This document shows positions 1 to 8,902 of a stretch of DNA of 64,000 bases, piece after piece. The notes below the pieces were generated by a model. That model made no database searches. It was not told the DNA's origin and was given only the letters and a program-made list of their open reading frames with translations. Source of the stretch: Methanoplanus endosymbiosus (lineage in GTDB: Archaea > Halobacteriota > Methanomicrobia > Methanomicrobiales > Methanomicrobiaceae); contig NZ_CP096115.1 of assembly GCF_024662215.1 (NCBI RefSeq), positions 2,108,001-2,172,000 of the forward strand, given 5' to 3'. Positions within the stretch are counted from its first letter, which is position 1, and the number at the start of each line of letters is the position of its first letter. The translations under genes and the position numbers were made by a program.

Positions 1-603
1 GCACTCAATGTCGAGAGAAAACCTTTCACAGCAGAGTCCGGCGTGCCTGAAGGCATTGTTAAATGGACTGAGTCACTCTGTGACGGCTGTGGTGTCTGTT
101 CAGAGATCTGCCCGTCAGATGCTATTACTGTAGCAAAAGAGGCTGAATCTGTACAGAAGAAGTATGGTAAGGTCACTATCGAGGAGAACTGCTGCAGCTG
201 CCGCTGGTGTGCAGAGAACTGTCCAACAGAAGCAATTACAGTTACAAAGCCCTTTGTTGGAGAGATTGAATTCCACGCAGAGAAATGTCCTGGCGGATGT
301 TCGACCTGTATGGACATCTGTCCTGCAAATGCAATCTACATGCCCTCACCAAAATCACCTGCTGATATGCATGGTAAAGTAGAGGCAAACATTGCAGTCA
401 ATCAGGACTTCTGTATTCTCTGTGGCGTATGTGTCAATGCATGCCCTGGTGAGGATATCATTGTCATGAAACGTACTGGCATCAATGTGACCGGAAAGGA
501 GACAGATCTCTTCTTAACGATCAAGGAAAAACTTCTCCAGCCGAGGACTTCCAAGGTAAAGGAGAATGTAGAGGTTGGTGAAGTGGAGCTCAAAACAGTT
601 TGA
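1..603 (+). CDS. fwdF: Formylmethanofuran dehydrogenase polyferredoxin subunit F, 3' part
   Basis: The reading frame is open from the first base, so the N-terminus lies outside the window; a GTG at 43 is internal to the frame and need not be the start. At least 200 residues are visible with four ferredoxin-type cysteine clusters (LCDGCGVCSEICP, CCSCRWCAENCP, CPGGCSTCMDICP, FCILCGVCVNACP). FwdF is the polyferredoxin that wires electrons into the tungsten/molybdenum formylmethanofuran dehydrogenase, and full-length family members have about eight [4Fe-4S] clusters, so roughly half is seen. It is followed after 13 bases by hdrC and belongs to one operon with hdrCBA, mvhD and fwdDBAC, which makes FwdF the natural electron link between heterodisulfide reductase and Fwd. 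A generic polyferredoxin is the alternative; the context favours FwdF. Confidence 0.85.
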   Translation, partial: ALNVERKPFTAESGVPEGIVKWTESLCDGCGVCSEICPSDAITVAKEAESVQKKYGKVTIEENCCSCRWCAENCPTEAITVTKPFVGEIEFHAEKCPGGCSTCMDICPANAIYMPSPKSPADMHGKVEANIAVNQDFCILCGVCVNACPGEDIIVMKRTGINVTGKETDLFLTIKEKLLQPRTSKVKENVEVGEVELKTV

Positions 604-616
604 GTGAGGTTATAAT

Positions 617-1198
617 ATGGCTGTAGAAAAGAATTACGGAAATCCTGAACTTGAAGAGAAACTTCAGGATACATATTACTATACATCAGATTCAAATCCT
701 GATTTTCTGAAAGAAGTAGAGAGAATCAGCCTTACAATTCCGCATATGTGTTATCAGTGTGGAACATGTACTGGTTCATGCCCGTCTGCACCCCGCAGCT
801 CATACCGTATCAGGAAATTTATGAGAAGGGCTGTTCTCGGACTTGAGGAAGAAGCACTTAAGGATCCGGATCTATGGTTATGCACAACATGTTACTCATG
901 TACAGACAGATGTCCGCGTGGTATTGCACCAACAGACGTTATCATGGGTATGAGAAACATTGCATTCCAGAAATATGGAATTGCTCCGAGGAACTTCTTA
1001 AAATCAATTCAGGTAATGTACCAGTTTGGTCACGTTGTGCCTAACAATGATGTAAACAGGGCTGCACGTGTAAAACTTGGCCTTGATGCAGAACCACCAA
1101 CAGTACATTCATACCCTGAATTTATGGACGGAATCAGAAAGATTCTGGACCACTACAAGATGAAAGAAACTGCAGACCGCATCCTTTCAGAGGAGTGA
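617..1198 (+). CDS. hdrC: CoB-CoM heterodisulfide reductase subunit C
   Basis: This 193-residue iron-sulfur protein matches HdrC in length and motifs. It has two classical [4Fe-4S] motifs, Cys45-48-51-55 (CYQCGTCTGSCP) and Cys89-92-95-99 (CTTCYSCTDRCP). In the cytosolic HdrABC complex, HdrC passes electrons from the HdrA flavin to HdrB, which reduces the CoM-S-S-CoB heterodisulfide. The gene sits 13 bases after fwdF and 8 bases before hdrB in a nine-gene operon. The order C-B-A-mvhD immediately ahead of fwdDBAC suggests co-production with the CO2-fixing enzyme. No oddities were seen. Confidence 0.96.
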   Translation: MAVEKNYGNPELEEKLQDTYYYTSDSNPDFLKEVERISLTIPHMCYQCGTCTGSCPSAPRSSYRIRKFMRRAVLGLEEEALKDPDLWLCTTCYSCTDRCPRGIAPTDVIMGMRNIAFQKYGIAPRNFLKSIQVMYQFGHVVPNNDVNRAARVKLGLDAEPPTVHSYPEFMDGIRKILDHYKMKETADRILSEE

Positions 1199-1206
1199 AT
1201 TAAAAT

Positions 1207-2112
1207 ATGTCAAATAATATGGAACATTCATATGCATTCTTCCTTGGTTGCATAGCACCTAACCGTTATCCGGGGTGTGAAGCATCTGCAATCAAAACCA
1301 GTGCAAAACTGGGAATTGAACTGCTTCCTTTAAAGGGAGCGAGCTGCTGTCCTGCACCAGGAGCGTTTGGTGCTGTGGACCTCAGGGTCTGGTATGCAAT
1401 GGCAGCACGTAATATCTGCCTGGCAGAAGAGATGGGCAAGGATATTGCACTTATCTGCAATGGCTGTTACAAATCCATTTACGAAGTCAATGAAAAACTC
1501 AAGCACAACGATGAACTTCGTGACGGAGCAAACGAGGTGCTTGCAGAAGCTGACATGGAATTTAAGGGTTCAATTGATGTCTGGCATCTGATTGAGTTAT
1601 ACAAAGATGAAAAGATCTGTGGTGTAGAGAAGGTACGTGACAGTGTCGTAAGACCACTGGGCGGAGTTAAAGTTGCACCTCACTACGGATGCCACCTGTT
1701 AAAGCCAAAGTCAGAGCGCCATTTCGGTGATACCGAGAATCCAATGTGGTTTGAGGAACTCATTGACGCACTTGGCTGTGAATCTGTTCAGTATAAGAAT
1801 AAGATGCAGTGTTGCGGTGCCGGTGGCGGTGTCCGTGGATACGACATTCTCCACTCACTTGATATCACAAATGAAAAGATGATCAATATGAGTGAAGTCG
1901 GTGCAGATGCAATCACTGAATTCTGTCCATTCTGTCAGCTTCAGTTTGACAGGGGTCAGATAGAAATTCAGGAGAATTTTGGCCAGAGATACAATATACC
2001 TGTCCTTCACTACAATGAACTTCTCGGACTTGCACAGGGTATGTCCCCACAGGATCTTGCCCTTGATCTGCATGCAATTGACTGCAAACCATTCCTGGAG
2101 AAAATTGAATAA
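1207..2112 (+). CDS. hdrB: CoB-CoM heterodisulfide reductase subunit B
   Basis: This 301-residue protein has two CCG-type domains. The N-terminal one has Cys15, the Cys47-Cys48 pair and Cys84/Cys87; the C-terminal one has YGCHLL, then MQCCGAGGG, then FCPFCQLQFD. In known HdrB these cysteines bind two non-cubane [4Fe-4S] clusters that split the heterodisulfide into CoM-SH and CoB-SH. The ATG at 1207 lies about 11 bases after a GGAG in the 3' end of hdrC; a second ATG five codons in is possible. The 12-base gap to hdrA contains AAGGAGG, a strong ribosome binding site for hdrA. Confidence 0.97.
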   Translation: MSNNMEHSYAFFLGCIAPNRYPGCEASAIKTSAKLGIELLPLKGASCCPAPGAFGAVDLRVWYAMAARNICLAEEMGKDIALICNGCYKSIYEVNEKLKHNDELRDGANEVLAEADMEFKGSIDVWHLIELYKDEKICGVEKVRDSVVRPLGGVKVAPHYGCHLLKPKSERHFGDTENPMWFEELIDALGCESVQYKNKMQCCGAGGGVRGYDILHSLDITNEKMINMSEVGADAITEFCPFCQLQFDRGQIEIQENFGQRYNIPVLHYNELLGLAQGMSPQDLALDLHAIDCKPFLEKIE

Positions 2113-2124
2113 GGAGGTTGACAA

Positions 2125-4152
2125 ATGGCAGAAAATCAGGAACCAAGAATAGGTGTATTCATTTGTCACTGCGGTACAAACATCGCAGGTTCACTTTCCG
2201 TTGAGGAAGTCAAAGATTATGCAATGACACTTTCGGGTGTAATTGTTGCAGATGAATACCAGTATATGTGCTCCACTCCTGGTCAGAATAAGATCATGGA
2301 TGCAATTAAAGAGCATGACCTAAATGGAATTGTCGTTGCAGCATGTTCCCCACGTCTTCACGAGCCGACATTCAGGACGGCAACTGAAGTGGGTGGGCTT
2401 AACAAGTTCCGTTTCGAGATGGCAAACATCCGTGACCAGAACTCATGGGTTCACATGCATGACTGGGACGGAGCAACGGCCAAGGCAAAGGATCAGGTCA
2501 GGATTGCAGTTGCAAAAGCAAAACTGCTCGAAGATCTCCAGCCAAAGTCTGTTCCGGTCGAACACGCAGCAATGGTTGTTGGTGCAGGTGTCGGCGGAAT
2601 GCAGGCAGCACTTGACCTTGCGAATGCAGGTATCAAGACATATCTTGTCGAGAAAGATCCTACGATCGGTGGACGCATGTCCCAGCTCGACAAGACATTC
2701 CCTACACTTGACTGTTCACAGTGTATTCTTACACCAAAGATGGTCGATGCAGGACGTCACCCTAATATCATTCTGAAGACATATACCGAAGTCGAAAATG
2801 TAGAGGGTTACATTGGAAACTTTGAGATCACACTCAGAAAGAAGGCCCGCGGAACAAGAGACCCTGAAGAGATGCTTGCAGCCGGAATCGAAGGTTCAGG
2901 ATGCAACGGCTGTGGTGACTGTGCAGAGGTATGTCCGGTAATAAAGCCAAATCCATTTGAGATGGGAATGGCACCGAGAAAGGCAATCTACATCTATCAT
3001 CCGCAGGTTATGCCGCTTCAGTACACCATTGACTTTGAGTCCTGTGTAAAGTGCGGTCTCTGTGCAGAGATCTGCGGACCGGAGAAGAATGCAGTTGACC
3101 TTAACATGGTTGATGAGCTTGAGAAGGTCAAAGTCGGCTGTGTAATTCTTGCAACAGGATATGATCTCATCCCTATCGAAGAGAAGAACGAATGGGGATA
3201 CAAGAGACATGAGAATGTCATAACAGGTCTTGAATTTGAGCGCCTTATCTGTGCATCCGGACCAACCGGCGGACATCTTATCAGACCATCAGACGGTGCA
3301 ACACCGATGAAGGTAGGATTTGTTCTCTGTGCAGGATCAAGAGACAATACAGGCGGTGTTGCAAAGCCGTACTGTTCAAGGTTCTGCTGTATGTACTCGC
3401 TCAAGCACGCTCACCAGATCATGGAAAAGATTCCGGGCGCTGTTCCGTATATCTTCTACATGGATATCCGTTCATTTGGTAAGATGTATGAGGAGTTCTA
3501 CTACCGTATCCAGCACGAGGGTGCAAAGTTCATCCGTGGACGTGTAGCAGAGATTCTCGAAGATCCGGCAACAAAGAACCTGATCGTCAAGACAGAAGAT
3601 ACACTTCTCGGAAGACCTGTATCTATTGAGTGTAACATGGTTGTACTCGCAGCGGCAATTCAGCCAAAGCCTGATGCAGAACCTATCCGCCAGATGTTTG
3701 GTATCTCCAAATCACAGGACGGATGGTATCTTGAGGCACATCCAAAGCTCAACCCGTGCGGTACAACAACAGCTGGTATCTTCCTTGCTGGTGTCTGCCA
3801 GGGACCAAAGGATATTCCTGACACAGTAGCACAGGCAGAGGGAGCAGCATCCGCAGCATCCATCCCTATTCATCAGGGAGAGGTTCAGCTTGAGCCTTAC
3901 TTTGCACAGTGTATGGAAGACCTCTGTGCAGGCTGTGGTATGTGTGTGACTCAGTGTCCATACGGTGCCCTTGCACTGATTGAAAAGGACGGAAGACAGG
4001 TTATGGAAGTAACCGAAGCAAAGTGCAAAGGTTGCGGAACATGCGGTGGATTCTGCCCAGGTGGCGCTATACGCATGCAGCATTTCACATCACAGCAGAT
4101 TGTAGCACAGATTGATGCATTCCTTCTTAACCCGCTTGGAGGCGAAGAGTAA
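2125..4152 (+). CDS. hdrA: CoB-CoM heterodisulfide reductase subunit A (flavin bifurcation subunit)
   Basis: This 675-residue protein is the FAD-containing subunit that bifurcates electrons between the heterodisulfide and ferredoxin/Fwd. An N-terminal Cys-containing domain (FICHCGTN; YMCSTPGQ) is followed by a Rossmann FAD fold at about residues 149-180 (VVGAGVGGMQAALDLANAG), the HdrA hallmark LDCSQCILTPKM, and an inserted ferredoxin domain (CNGCGDCAEVCP; CVKCGLCAEICG). Two C-terminal [4Fe-4S] motifs start near residue 601 (CAGCGMCVTQCP) and residue 634 (CKGCGTCGGFCP). Length is normal for the family. The stop codon is directly abutted by the mvhD start. All expected cysteines are encoded as Cys, with no sign of selenocysteine. 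Confidence 0.97.
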   Translation: MAENQEPRIGVFICHCGTNIAGSLSVEEVKDYAMTLSGVIVADEYQYMCSTPGQNKIMDAIKEHDLNGIVVAACSPRLHEPTFRTATEVGGLNKFRFEMANIRDQNSWVHMHDWDGATAKAKDQVRIAVAKAKLLEDLQPKSVPVEHAAMVVGAGVGGMQAALDLANAGIKTYLVEKDPTIGGRMSQLDKTFPTLDCSQCILTPKMVDAGRHPNIILKTYTEVENVEGYIGNFEITLRKKARGTRDPEEMLAAGIEGSGCNGCGDCAEVCPVIKPNPFEMGMAPRKAIYIYHPQVMPLQYTIDFESCVKCGLCAEICGPEKNAVDLNMVDELEKVKVGCVILATGYDLIPIEEKNEWGYKRHENVITGLEFERLICASGPTGGHLIRPSDGATPMKVGFVLCAGSRDNTGGVAKPYCSRFCCMYSLKHAHQIMEKIPGAVPYIFYMDIRSFGKMYEEFYYRIQHEGAKFIRGRVAEILEDPATKNLIVKTEDTLLGRPVSIECNMVVLAAAIQPKPDAEPIRQMFGISKSQDGWYLEAHPKLNPCGTTTAGIFLAGVCQGPKDIPDTVAQAEGAASAASIPIHQGEVQLEPYFAQCMEDLCAGCGMCVTQCPYGALALIEKDGRQVMEVTEAKCKGCGTCGGFCPGGAIRMQHFTSQQIVAQIDAFLLNPLGGEE

Positions 4153-4578
4153 ATGTCAGACGGAGAATGGAAACCAAAGATTATCGCAATCATCTGCAAC
4201 TGGTGCTCATATGCTGGTGCAGATCTTGCAGGAGGAGCACGTATCCAGTACCCACCGGATATCCGTGCAATACGTGTAATGTGTACAGGCCGTGTTGACC
4301 CGCTTTTCATTCTGAAAGCATTCCAGGACGGAGCAGATGGCGTACTTGTATCAGGTTGCCACTTTGGTGACTGTCATTACCTAGAAGGTAACTATAAGTG
4401 TGCAAAGCGTATGTTCCTCTTAAAGAATGTTCTGAAGAATATCGGACTTAACGATAACAGACTTAGAATGACTTTCGTTTCAGCATCTGAGGGTGCAAAA
4501 TGGGGTATGGTCATGGAAGATGTCGTTAAGACTGTAAAGGAACTAGGTCCAAGCCCATTGGCTGAAAAAAAGAACTAA
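4153..4578 (+). CDS. mvhD: MvhD/FrhD-type iron-sulfur adaptor subunit
   Basis: This 141-residue protein has the MvhD pattern: an N-terminal CNWCSYAGADLAG, then VMCTGRVDP, then GCHFGDCHYLEGN, with cysteines that bind a [2Fe-2S] cluster. MvhD feeds electrons from a hydrogenase or formate dehydrogenase into the HdrA flavin. It starts immediately after the hdrA stop with no spacer, so translation is probably coupled. No mvhA/G or fdhAB gene is visible in the window, so the electron donor must be encoded elsewhere. In Methanomicrobiales that lack the Mvh hydrogenase, formate dehydrogenase or F420 hydrogenase is the known or proposed partner. Confidence 0.93.
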   Translation: MSDGEWKPKIIAIICNWCSYAGADLAGGARIQYPPDIRAIRVMCTGRVDPLFILKAFQDGADGVLVSGCHFGDCHYLEGNYKCAKRMFLLKNVLKNIGLNDNRLRMTFVSASEGAKWGMVMEDVVKTVKELGPSPLAEKKN

Positions 4579-4602
4579 TCCCATTTTATGGGGTGAATTA
4601 TT

Positions 4603-4995
4603 GTGGCAGAAAAGATTGAACTGAACCTGATTTCAGGTAGAACAATCATGCAGGGCGTGACAATGGAGGGAGGAAAGGAAAAACCTGCCTACCGTGATGC
4701 CTGTGGCATTATTGAACTCAACCCTGAAGATCTCAAAGAACTTGGGATATGGCACGGAACAAATGTCCGTGTAGCCAGCCAGCATGGATGGGTCATTGTC
4801 AAAGCCATAAAGGCGACACAGGGACCCCACCCCGGTCTTGGATGGATTCCAATGGGGCCATGGGCAAACAGGGTAATTGATCCGAATACCTACTCCATGG
4901 GAATGCCGACATTCAAAGGTGTTCCTGTGACTGTCGAACCGGCACCTGATGAGAAGGTTCTGGACTCGCTTGCAGTACTAGAGGAAATGCTTTAG
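4603..4995 (+). CDS. fwdD: Formylmethanofuran dehydrogenase subunit D
   Basis: This 130-residue protein corresponds to the molybdopterin-dinucleotide-binding C-terminal domain of the large DMSO-reductase-like enzymes, which in Fwd/Fmd is a separate subunit. Visible signatures include LISGRTIMQGVTMEGG near the N-terminus and a glycine/proline-rich cofactor loop followed by GMPTFKGVPVTVEPAP. The likely start is GTG at 4603, preceded by GGGGTGA at 4590-4596. It is first of a fwdD-B-A-C block downstream of hdrA-mvhD. It has a paralogue at 12945-13328 on the other strand, with the same family layout. Confidence 0.93.
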   Translation: MAEKIELNLISGRTIMQGVTMEGGKEKPAYRDACGIIELNPEDLKELGIWHGTNVRVASQHGWVIVKAIKATQGPHPGLGWIPMGPWANRVIDPNTYSMGMPTFKGVPVTVEPAPDEKVLDSLAVLEEML

Positions 4996-5009
4996 TTGGT
5001 GAACAAATT

Positions 5010-6323
5010 ATGACAAAACTGATAACAGATGTGGTTTGCCCGTTTTGCGGCACACTCTGTGACGATCTCGAAGTTGTTGTAAGCGACGATGGCAAAGAGC
5101 TCCTTGAGGTAAACAATGCCTGCGCAATCGGTGCTGAAAAGTTTCTGCACTCACAGGCAAAAGACAGGCTGACCCGTCCAAGAATGAGAAATGAGGATGG
5201 ATCATGGAGAGAAGTCTCTTATGATGAAGCAGCCGAGTTTACCGCACAGATGCTTGCAAAGTCCAAAAAACCACTGATGTACGGATGGAGTTCAACAAAC
5301 TGTGAATCACAGGTTGTTGGATCCCACGTTGCAGAACTTGTGGGTGGACAGCTTGACAATACAGCAACTGTATGTCACGGATCAACTCTCATTGCAGTAC
5401 AGGATGTTGGTGTACCAAGCTGTACTCTTGGAGAGATCAAAAACCGTGCTGACATGGTTGTGTTCTGGGGATGTAACCCGGCACATGCACATCCACGTCA
5501 CATGAGCCGTTACTCACTCTTCCCGCGTGGATTTTTCACAGCAAAAGGACACAGGGGCAGAACTGCTGTAGTGGTTGATCCAAGACCTACTGACTCTGCA
5601 AACCTCGCAGATATATACCTCCCTGTAGAGCAGGGGCGTGACTATGAACTTCTGTCGGCACTTCGTGTGGCATTCCGTAATGAACAGCTTCCTGACGTAG
5701 TTGCAGGAATTTCAAAGGAGAAAATCTACGAAGTTGCAGAGAAGATGAAGAATGCAAGATTTGGCTGCATCTTCTTCGGAATGGGTGTTACACACTCACT
5801 CTCAAATAATCACAACATTGACATAGCTATCCAGGTAACCCGTGACTTAAACGAGTTTACGAAATGGAGTATTATGCCAATGCGTGGTCACTACAATGTT
5901 ACCGGAGCCGGTGAAGTATGGGGATGGCAGTTCGGATTCCCGTTCTGTGTTGATCTCTCCAGAGGATTTGCAAGATATAATCCTGGTGAGTCTTCCTCAA
6001 ACGATCTTCTCATGAGAGAAGAGATCGACTCTGTATTCGTACTTGGCAGTGATCCCGGAGCACACTTCCCGTTCAGCTCTGTAAAGAAGATGAACGCACT
6101 TCCGTGTGTTGTTGTCGATCCTCATATCACACCTTCAACAGTTGTTGCAGATCTCCACGTTCCTGTGGCATTTGTCGGTGTTGAAGTCGGTGGATGTGCA
6201 TACAGAATGGACAGTGTCCCTATTGAGTCACACAAGGTAGTTGATGCTCCTGAAGGTATGCTGACAGACGAAGAGTTCCTTAAACTTGTCCTTGCACGTG
6301 TCAAGGAGATTAAGGGGGTATAA
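5010..6323 (+). CDS. fwdB: Formylmethanofuran dehydrogenase subunit B (Mo/W-bis-pterin catalytic subunit)
   Basis: This 437-residue catalytic subunit reduces CO2 to formate, which is then condensed with methanofuran by FwdA. It has an N-terminal [4Fe-4S] motif (CPFCGTLC, Cys10/13/17, with Cys38) and the active-site segment TVCHGST, where Cys122 is the expected metal ligand; it is Cys rather than selenocysteine. Other family signatures are CTLGEIKNRADMVVFWGCNP and HPRHMSRY. It lies 14 bases after fwdD and 4 bases before fwdA. Sequence alone does not say whether Mo or W is used. The second FwdB at 11659-12948 has the equivalent Cys114. Confidence 0.95.
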   Translation: MTKLITDVVCPFCGTLCDDLEVVVSDDGKELLEVNNACAIGAEKFLHSQAKDRLTRPRMRNEDGSWREVSYDEAAEFTAQMLAKSKKPLMYGWSSTNCESQVVGSHVAELVGGQLDNTATVCHGSTLIAVQDVGVPSCTLGEIKNRADMVVFWGCNPAHAHPRHMSRYSLFPRGFFTAKGHRGRTAVVVDPRPTDSANLADIYLPVEQGRDYELLSALRVAFRNEQLPDVVAGISKEKIYEVAEKMKNARFGCIFFGMGVTHSLSNNHNIDIAIQVTRDLNEFTKWSIMPMRGHYNVTGAGEVWGWQFGFPFCVDLSRGFARYNPGESSSNDLLMREEIDSVFVLGSDPGAHFPFSSVKKMNALPCVVVDPHITPSTVVADLHVPVAFVGVEVGGCAYRMDSVPIESHKVVDAPEGMLTDEEFLKLVLARVKEIKGV

Positions 6324-6327
6324 ATCA

Positions 6328-8043
6328 ATGGCTGAATACATTATTAAGAACGGTTTTGTAGTTGATCCTACACAGGGTATCAACTGCGAAAAGATGGATG
6401 TAGCAGTTAAGGACGGCAAAATTGTCGATGCATCTGAAGTTATGGGTGCAAAGGTAATTGACGCATCCGGAAAGCTTGTAATGGCTGGTGCTGTTGATGT
6501 ACACTCCCACTCCGCAGGGCCGAAGGTCAATGTAGGAAGGAATCTCCGTCCGGAAGAGAAGCTCAACTGCTATAATCCGGCAAAGGGTGCTAAACGCATG
6601 GAGGCAGGTTTCTCTGTCCCTACAGCGATTTCATCCGGTTATATATTCTCAAGAATGGGATATGGTTTTGCAATGGAAGCAGCAATGCCTCCGCTGTATG
6701 CACGCCATACCCATGAGGAGATGAGGGATACACCTATCGTTGATGAGGCTGCACTTCCTGTCTTTGGAAACAACTGGTTTGTTATGGAATATCTCAAAAA
6801 CAATGAGATAGAGAATACAGCCAGCTACATCTCATGGCTTCTTAAGGTCACAAAGGGATATGGTATTAAATGCGTAAATCCCGGAGGATCAGAAGCCTGG
6901 GGATGGGGTATGAACTGTCTGACAATTGACGATCCCGTTCCTTTCTTCGATGTAACACCAAAGCAGATCATTACCGGTCTTATTGAGGCAAATGAGTACC
7001 TCAGGCTTCCGCACTCAATGCACCTGCACACCAACTCACTTGGAGAACCGGGCAATTATCAGATCACAATTGACTCGCTGAAATGTGCAGAAGGTATCAA
7101 GGCAGACAATGACTTCGGACGTGAGCAGGTTCTTCACCACACTCACCTTCAGTTCCACTCATACGGTGGGGATTCATACTCATCAAAGAGCTTTGAGTCA
7201 AGGTCCAAGGAAGTCATGGATTACTTCAACAGTACTGATAACCTTACCTTTGATATCGGACAGGTTACACTTGATGAAACAACAACAATGACAGCAGACG
7301 GACCGTTTGAGTACCATCTCTCTCATATGAACAATCTCAAGTGGGTAAACAAGGATGTTGAGCTTGAAACCTGTGCAGGTGTTGTTCCTTTCATTTACAA
7401 CCCGAACTCATTCATTGGTGTTGCCCAGTGGGCAATCGGTCTTGAACTTGCACTCCAGTGTAAGGACATGACGAAGTGCTACCTCACATCGGATGCACCA
7501 AATGCAGGTCCCCTGTGCAGATACCCGCGTGTCATGAAATGGCTCATGAGCTTAAAGTCACGTGACGAGATTCTTGATGCATGCAAGTACGGTGAATCTG
7601 TACGCAGACAGTGTTATATCGGTGAATTTGACCGTGAACTTACTCTGTACGAACTTGCGCAGATGAACCGTCAGGGAGCTGCAAGGATGCTTGGTCTTTC
7701 CAATATGTTTGGTTCACTTAAACCGGGCATGGAGGGTGACGTTGTTGTCTATCCGCTTAACCCTGAATCTGATCTTGATGATGGTGAGAAGATTGAGCAT
7801 GCCTTTGGCAATGCAGAATACTTCATCAAGAAGGGAGAACTGATTATTAACGACAGTGAAATAATCAGCAACGGAAGCAAGCGTACTTTCTGGGTAAATG
7901 CCGGAAAAGAGCTTACACCGCAGGTTGAGCGCGATGTATCAGAGCGTTTCAAGAAATACTATACCGTTACCAGGAACAACTACGAGGTAAAAGAACACCA
8001 CTATGTTCCAAACGAGTATATGATTGAGGTAAACGCTGCATAA
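6328..8043 (+). CDS. fwdA: Formylmethanofuran dehydrogenase subunit A (amidohydrolase)
   Basis: This is the binuclear-zinc amidohydrolase subunit that condenses formate with methanofuran. The HxH metal motif is in VDVHSHSAG, a likely carboxylated-lysine region is in KGYGIKCVNPGGSEAWGWG, and a conserved aspartate region is in LTSDAPNAGP. I chose ATG 6328 (MAEYIIKNG, 571 residues), which lies 4 bases after the fwdB stop with GGGGT upstream. An in-frame start at 6286 would add 14 residues unlike the family. The overall length is normal. The paralogue at 9962-11662 keeps the same motifs. Confidence 0.95.
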   Translation: MAEYIIKNGFVVDPTQGINCEKMDVAVKDGKIVDASEVMGAKVIDASGKLVMAGAVDVHSHSAGPKVNVGRNLRPEEKLNCYNPAKGAKRMEAGFSVPTAISSGYIFSRMGYGFAMEAAMPPLYARHTHEEMRDTPIVDEAALPVFGNNWFVMEYLKNNEIENTASYISWLLKVTKGYGIKCVNPGGSEAWGWGMNCLTIDDPVPFFDVTPKQIITGLIEANEYLRLPHSMHLHTNSLGEPGNYQITIDSLKCAEGIKADNDFGREQVLHHTHLQFHSYGGDSYSSKSFESRSKEVMDYFNSTDNLTFDIGQVTLDETTTMTADGPFEYHLSHMNNLKWVNKDVELETCAGVVPFIYNPNSFIGVAQWAIGLELALQCKDMTKCYLTSDAPNAGPLCRYPRVMKWLMSLKSRDEILDACKYGESVRRQCYIGEFDRELTLYELAQMNRQGAARMLGLSNMFGSLKPGMEGDVVVYPLNPESDLDDGEKIEHAFGNAEYFIKKGELIINDSEIISNGSKRTFWVNAGKELTPQVERDVSERFKKYYTVTRNNYEVKEHHYVPNEYMIEVNAA

Positions 8044-8061
8044 TCCGGAGGTTATTGTAAT

Positions 8062-8862
8062 ATGAGCACTGTAGAATTAACATTAAAACAGCAGCCTGAA
8101 CTTTACCTTGAAACAGAGAAGATAACTCCTGATTCATTTGCCGGAAAGTCAGCTGATGAGATCGCTGCTCTTGATGTTTATGAGGGAAATCTTACCCATA
8201 AACTCGGTGATTTTTTCACAATCTCCGGAACTCCGGGACAAACCGCACAGGATACTGTAATCAAAGTAAAAGGTGATCTTCTTCGTATCAAGTGGATTGG
8301 CGCAAAGATGACTGCCGGAAAGGTTATAGTTGATAGTAATACGGATATGTACACCGGCGCTTTCATGGAAGGCGGAGAGATCATTGTAAACGGCAACACC
8401 GGTCATTTCACAGCTCTTGGTATGAAGGGTGGCAACATCCACATCAAAGGTAGTGCAGGCAACTACCTTGGTGCTGCATACCGTGGAGACTGGCGTGGTA
8501 TGATGGGCGGAGTCCTCCGTGTAGACGGAGATGCAGGCAGTGATGTCGGAACTTTCATGCGTGGCGGTGAGATTATCATCGGCGGAAATACCGATGTTCA
8601 CGTAGGTACCCACCAGGAAGGCGGAAAGATAGTAGTTAAGGGCAATGCAAAGAGCAAAGTCGGCGGTCAGATGGTCAAGGGCGAAATAATTGTTTTTGGT
8701 ACAATTGATGTCATGATGCCGGGATTTGCGCACCGCGATAATATTGATCTTGAAGTAGATGGTGCAAAGGCTACCTTTAAGCGCTTTGAGGGAGATCTCG
8801 GCGAGAGACACCCAAAGTCCAAAGGCAAAGTCATCTATGGACAGCTATATATCAAGGCCTAA
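8062..8862 (+). CDS. fwdC: Formylmethanofuran dehydrogenase subunit C
   Basis: This 266-residue protein has the repetitive beta-helical GXXMXGGXIXVXG fold of FwdC, which is related to the C-terminal domain of glutamate synthase. Repeats such as GAFMEGGEIIVNGNTG, GMKGGNIHIKGSAGN and GTFMRGGEIIIGGNT recur from about residue 90 to 200. FwdC scaffolds FwdA and FwdB; it has no catalytic residues of its own. A GGAGG lies at 8046-8050 ahead of ATG 8062. It is the last gene of the operon and is followed by a T8 tract. The paralogue on the opposite strand (9177-9965) has the same repeats. Confidence 0.95.
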   Translation: MSTVELTLKQQPELYLETEKITPDSFAGKSADEIAALDVYEGNLTHKLGDFFTISGTPGQTAQDTVIKVKGDLLRIKWIGAKMTAGKVIVDSNTDMYTGAFMEGGEIIVNGNTGHFTALGMKGGNIHIKGSAGNYLGAAYRGDWRGMMGGVLRVDGDAGSDVGTFMRGGEIIIGGNTDVHVGTHQEGGKIVVKGNAKSKVGGQMVKGEIIVFGTIDVMMPGFAHRDNIDLEVDGAKATFKRFEGDLGERHPKSKGKVIYGQLYIKA

Positions 8863-8902
8863 ATAATTTTTTTTGATTTTGGGTATTAAAAACATTATAC
8901 CC
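8863..8902 (+). terminator. Putative terminator of the fwdF-hdr-fwdDBAC operon
   Basis: Directly after the fwdC stop there is a T8 tract (8867-8874), followed by an inverted repeat GGGTAT (8881-8886)/ATACCC (8897-8902). Archaeal transcription often ends at T-runs without a hairpin, so the T8 alone may suffice; the hairpin comes after it. The position between two convergent operons supports a termination role. Confidence 0.6.

Noticed and set aside
5010-6323. Possible selenocysteine in FwdB or HdrA
   Set aside because: The expected positions are ordinary Cys codons (for example Cys122 in FwdB) and no in-frame TGA interrupts these genes.
8149-8811. Long open frame on the minus strand within fwdC
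   Set aside because: It is antisense to the repetitive fwdC gene, has no ribosome binding site and no family-like motifs; the fwdC frame explains the region.
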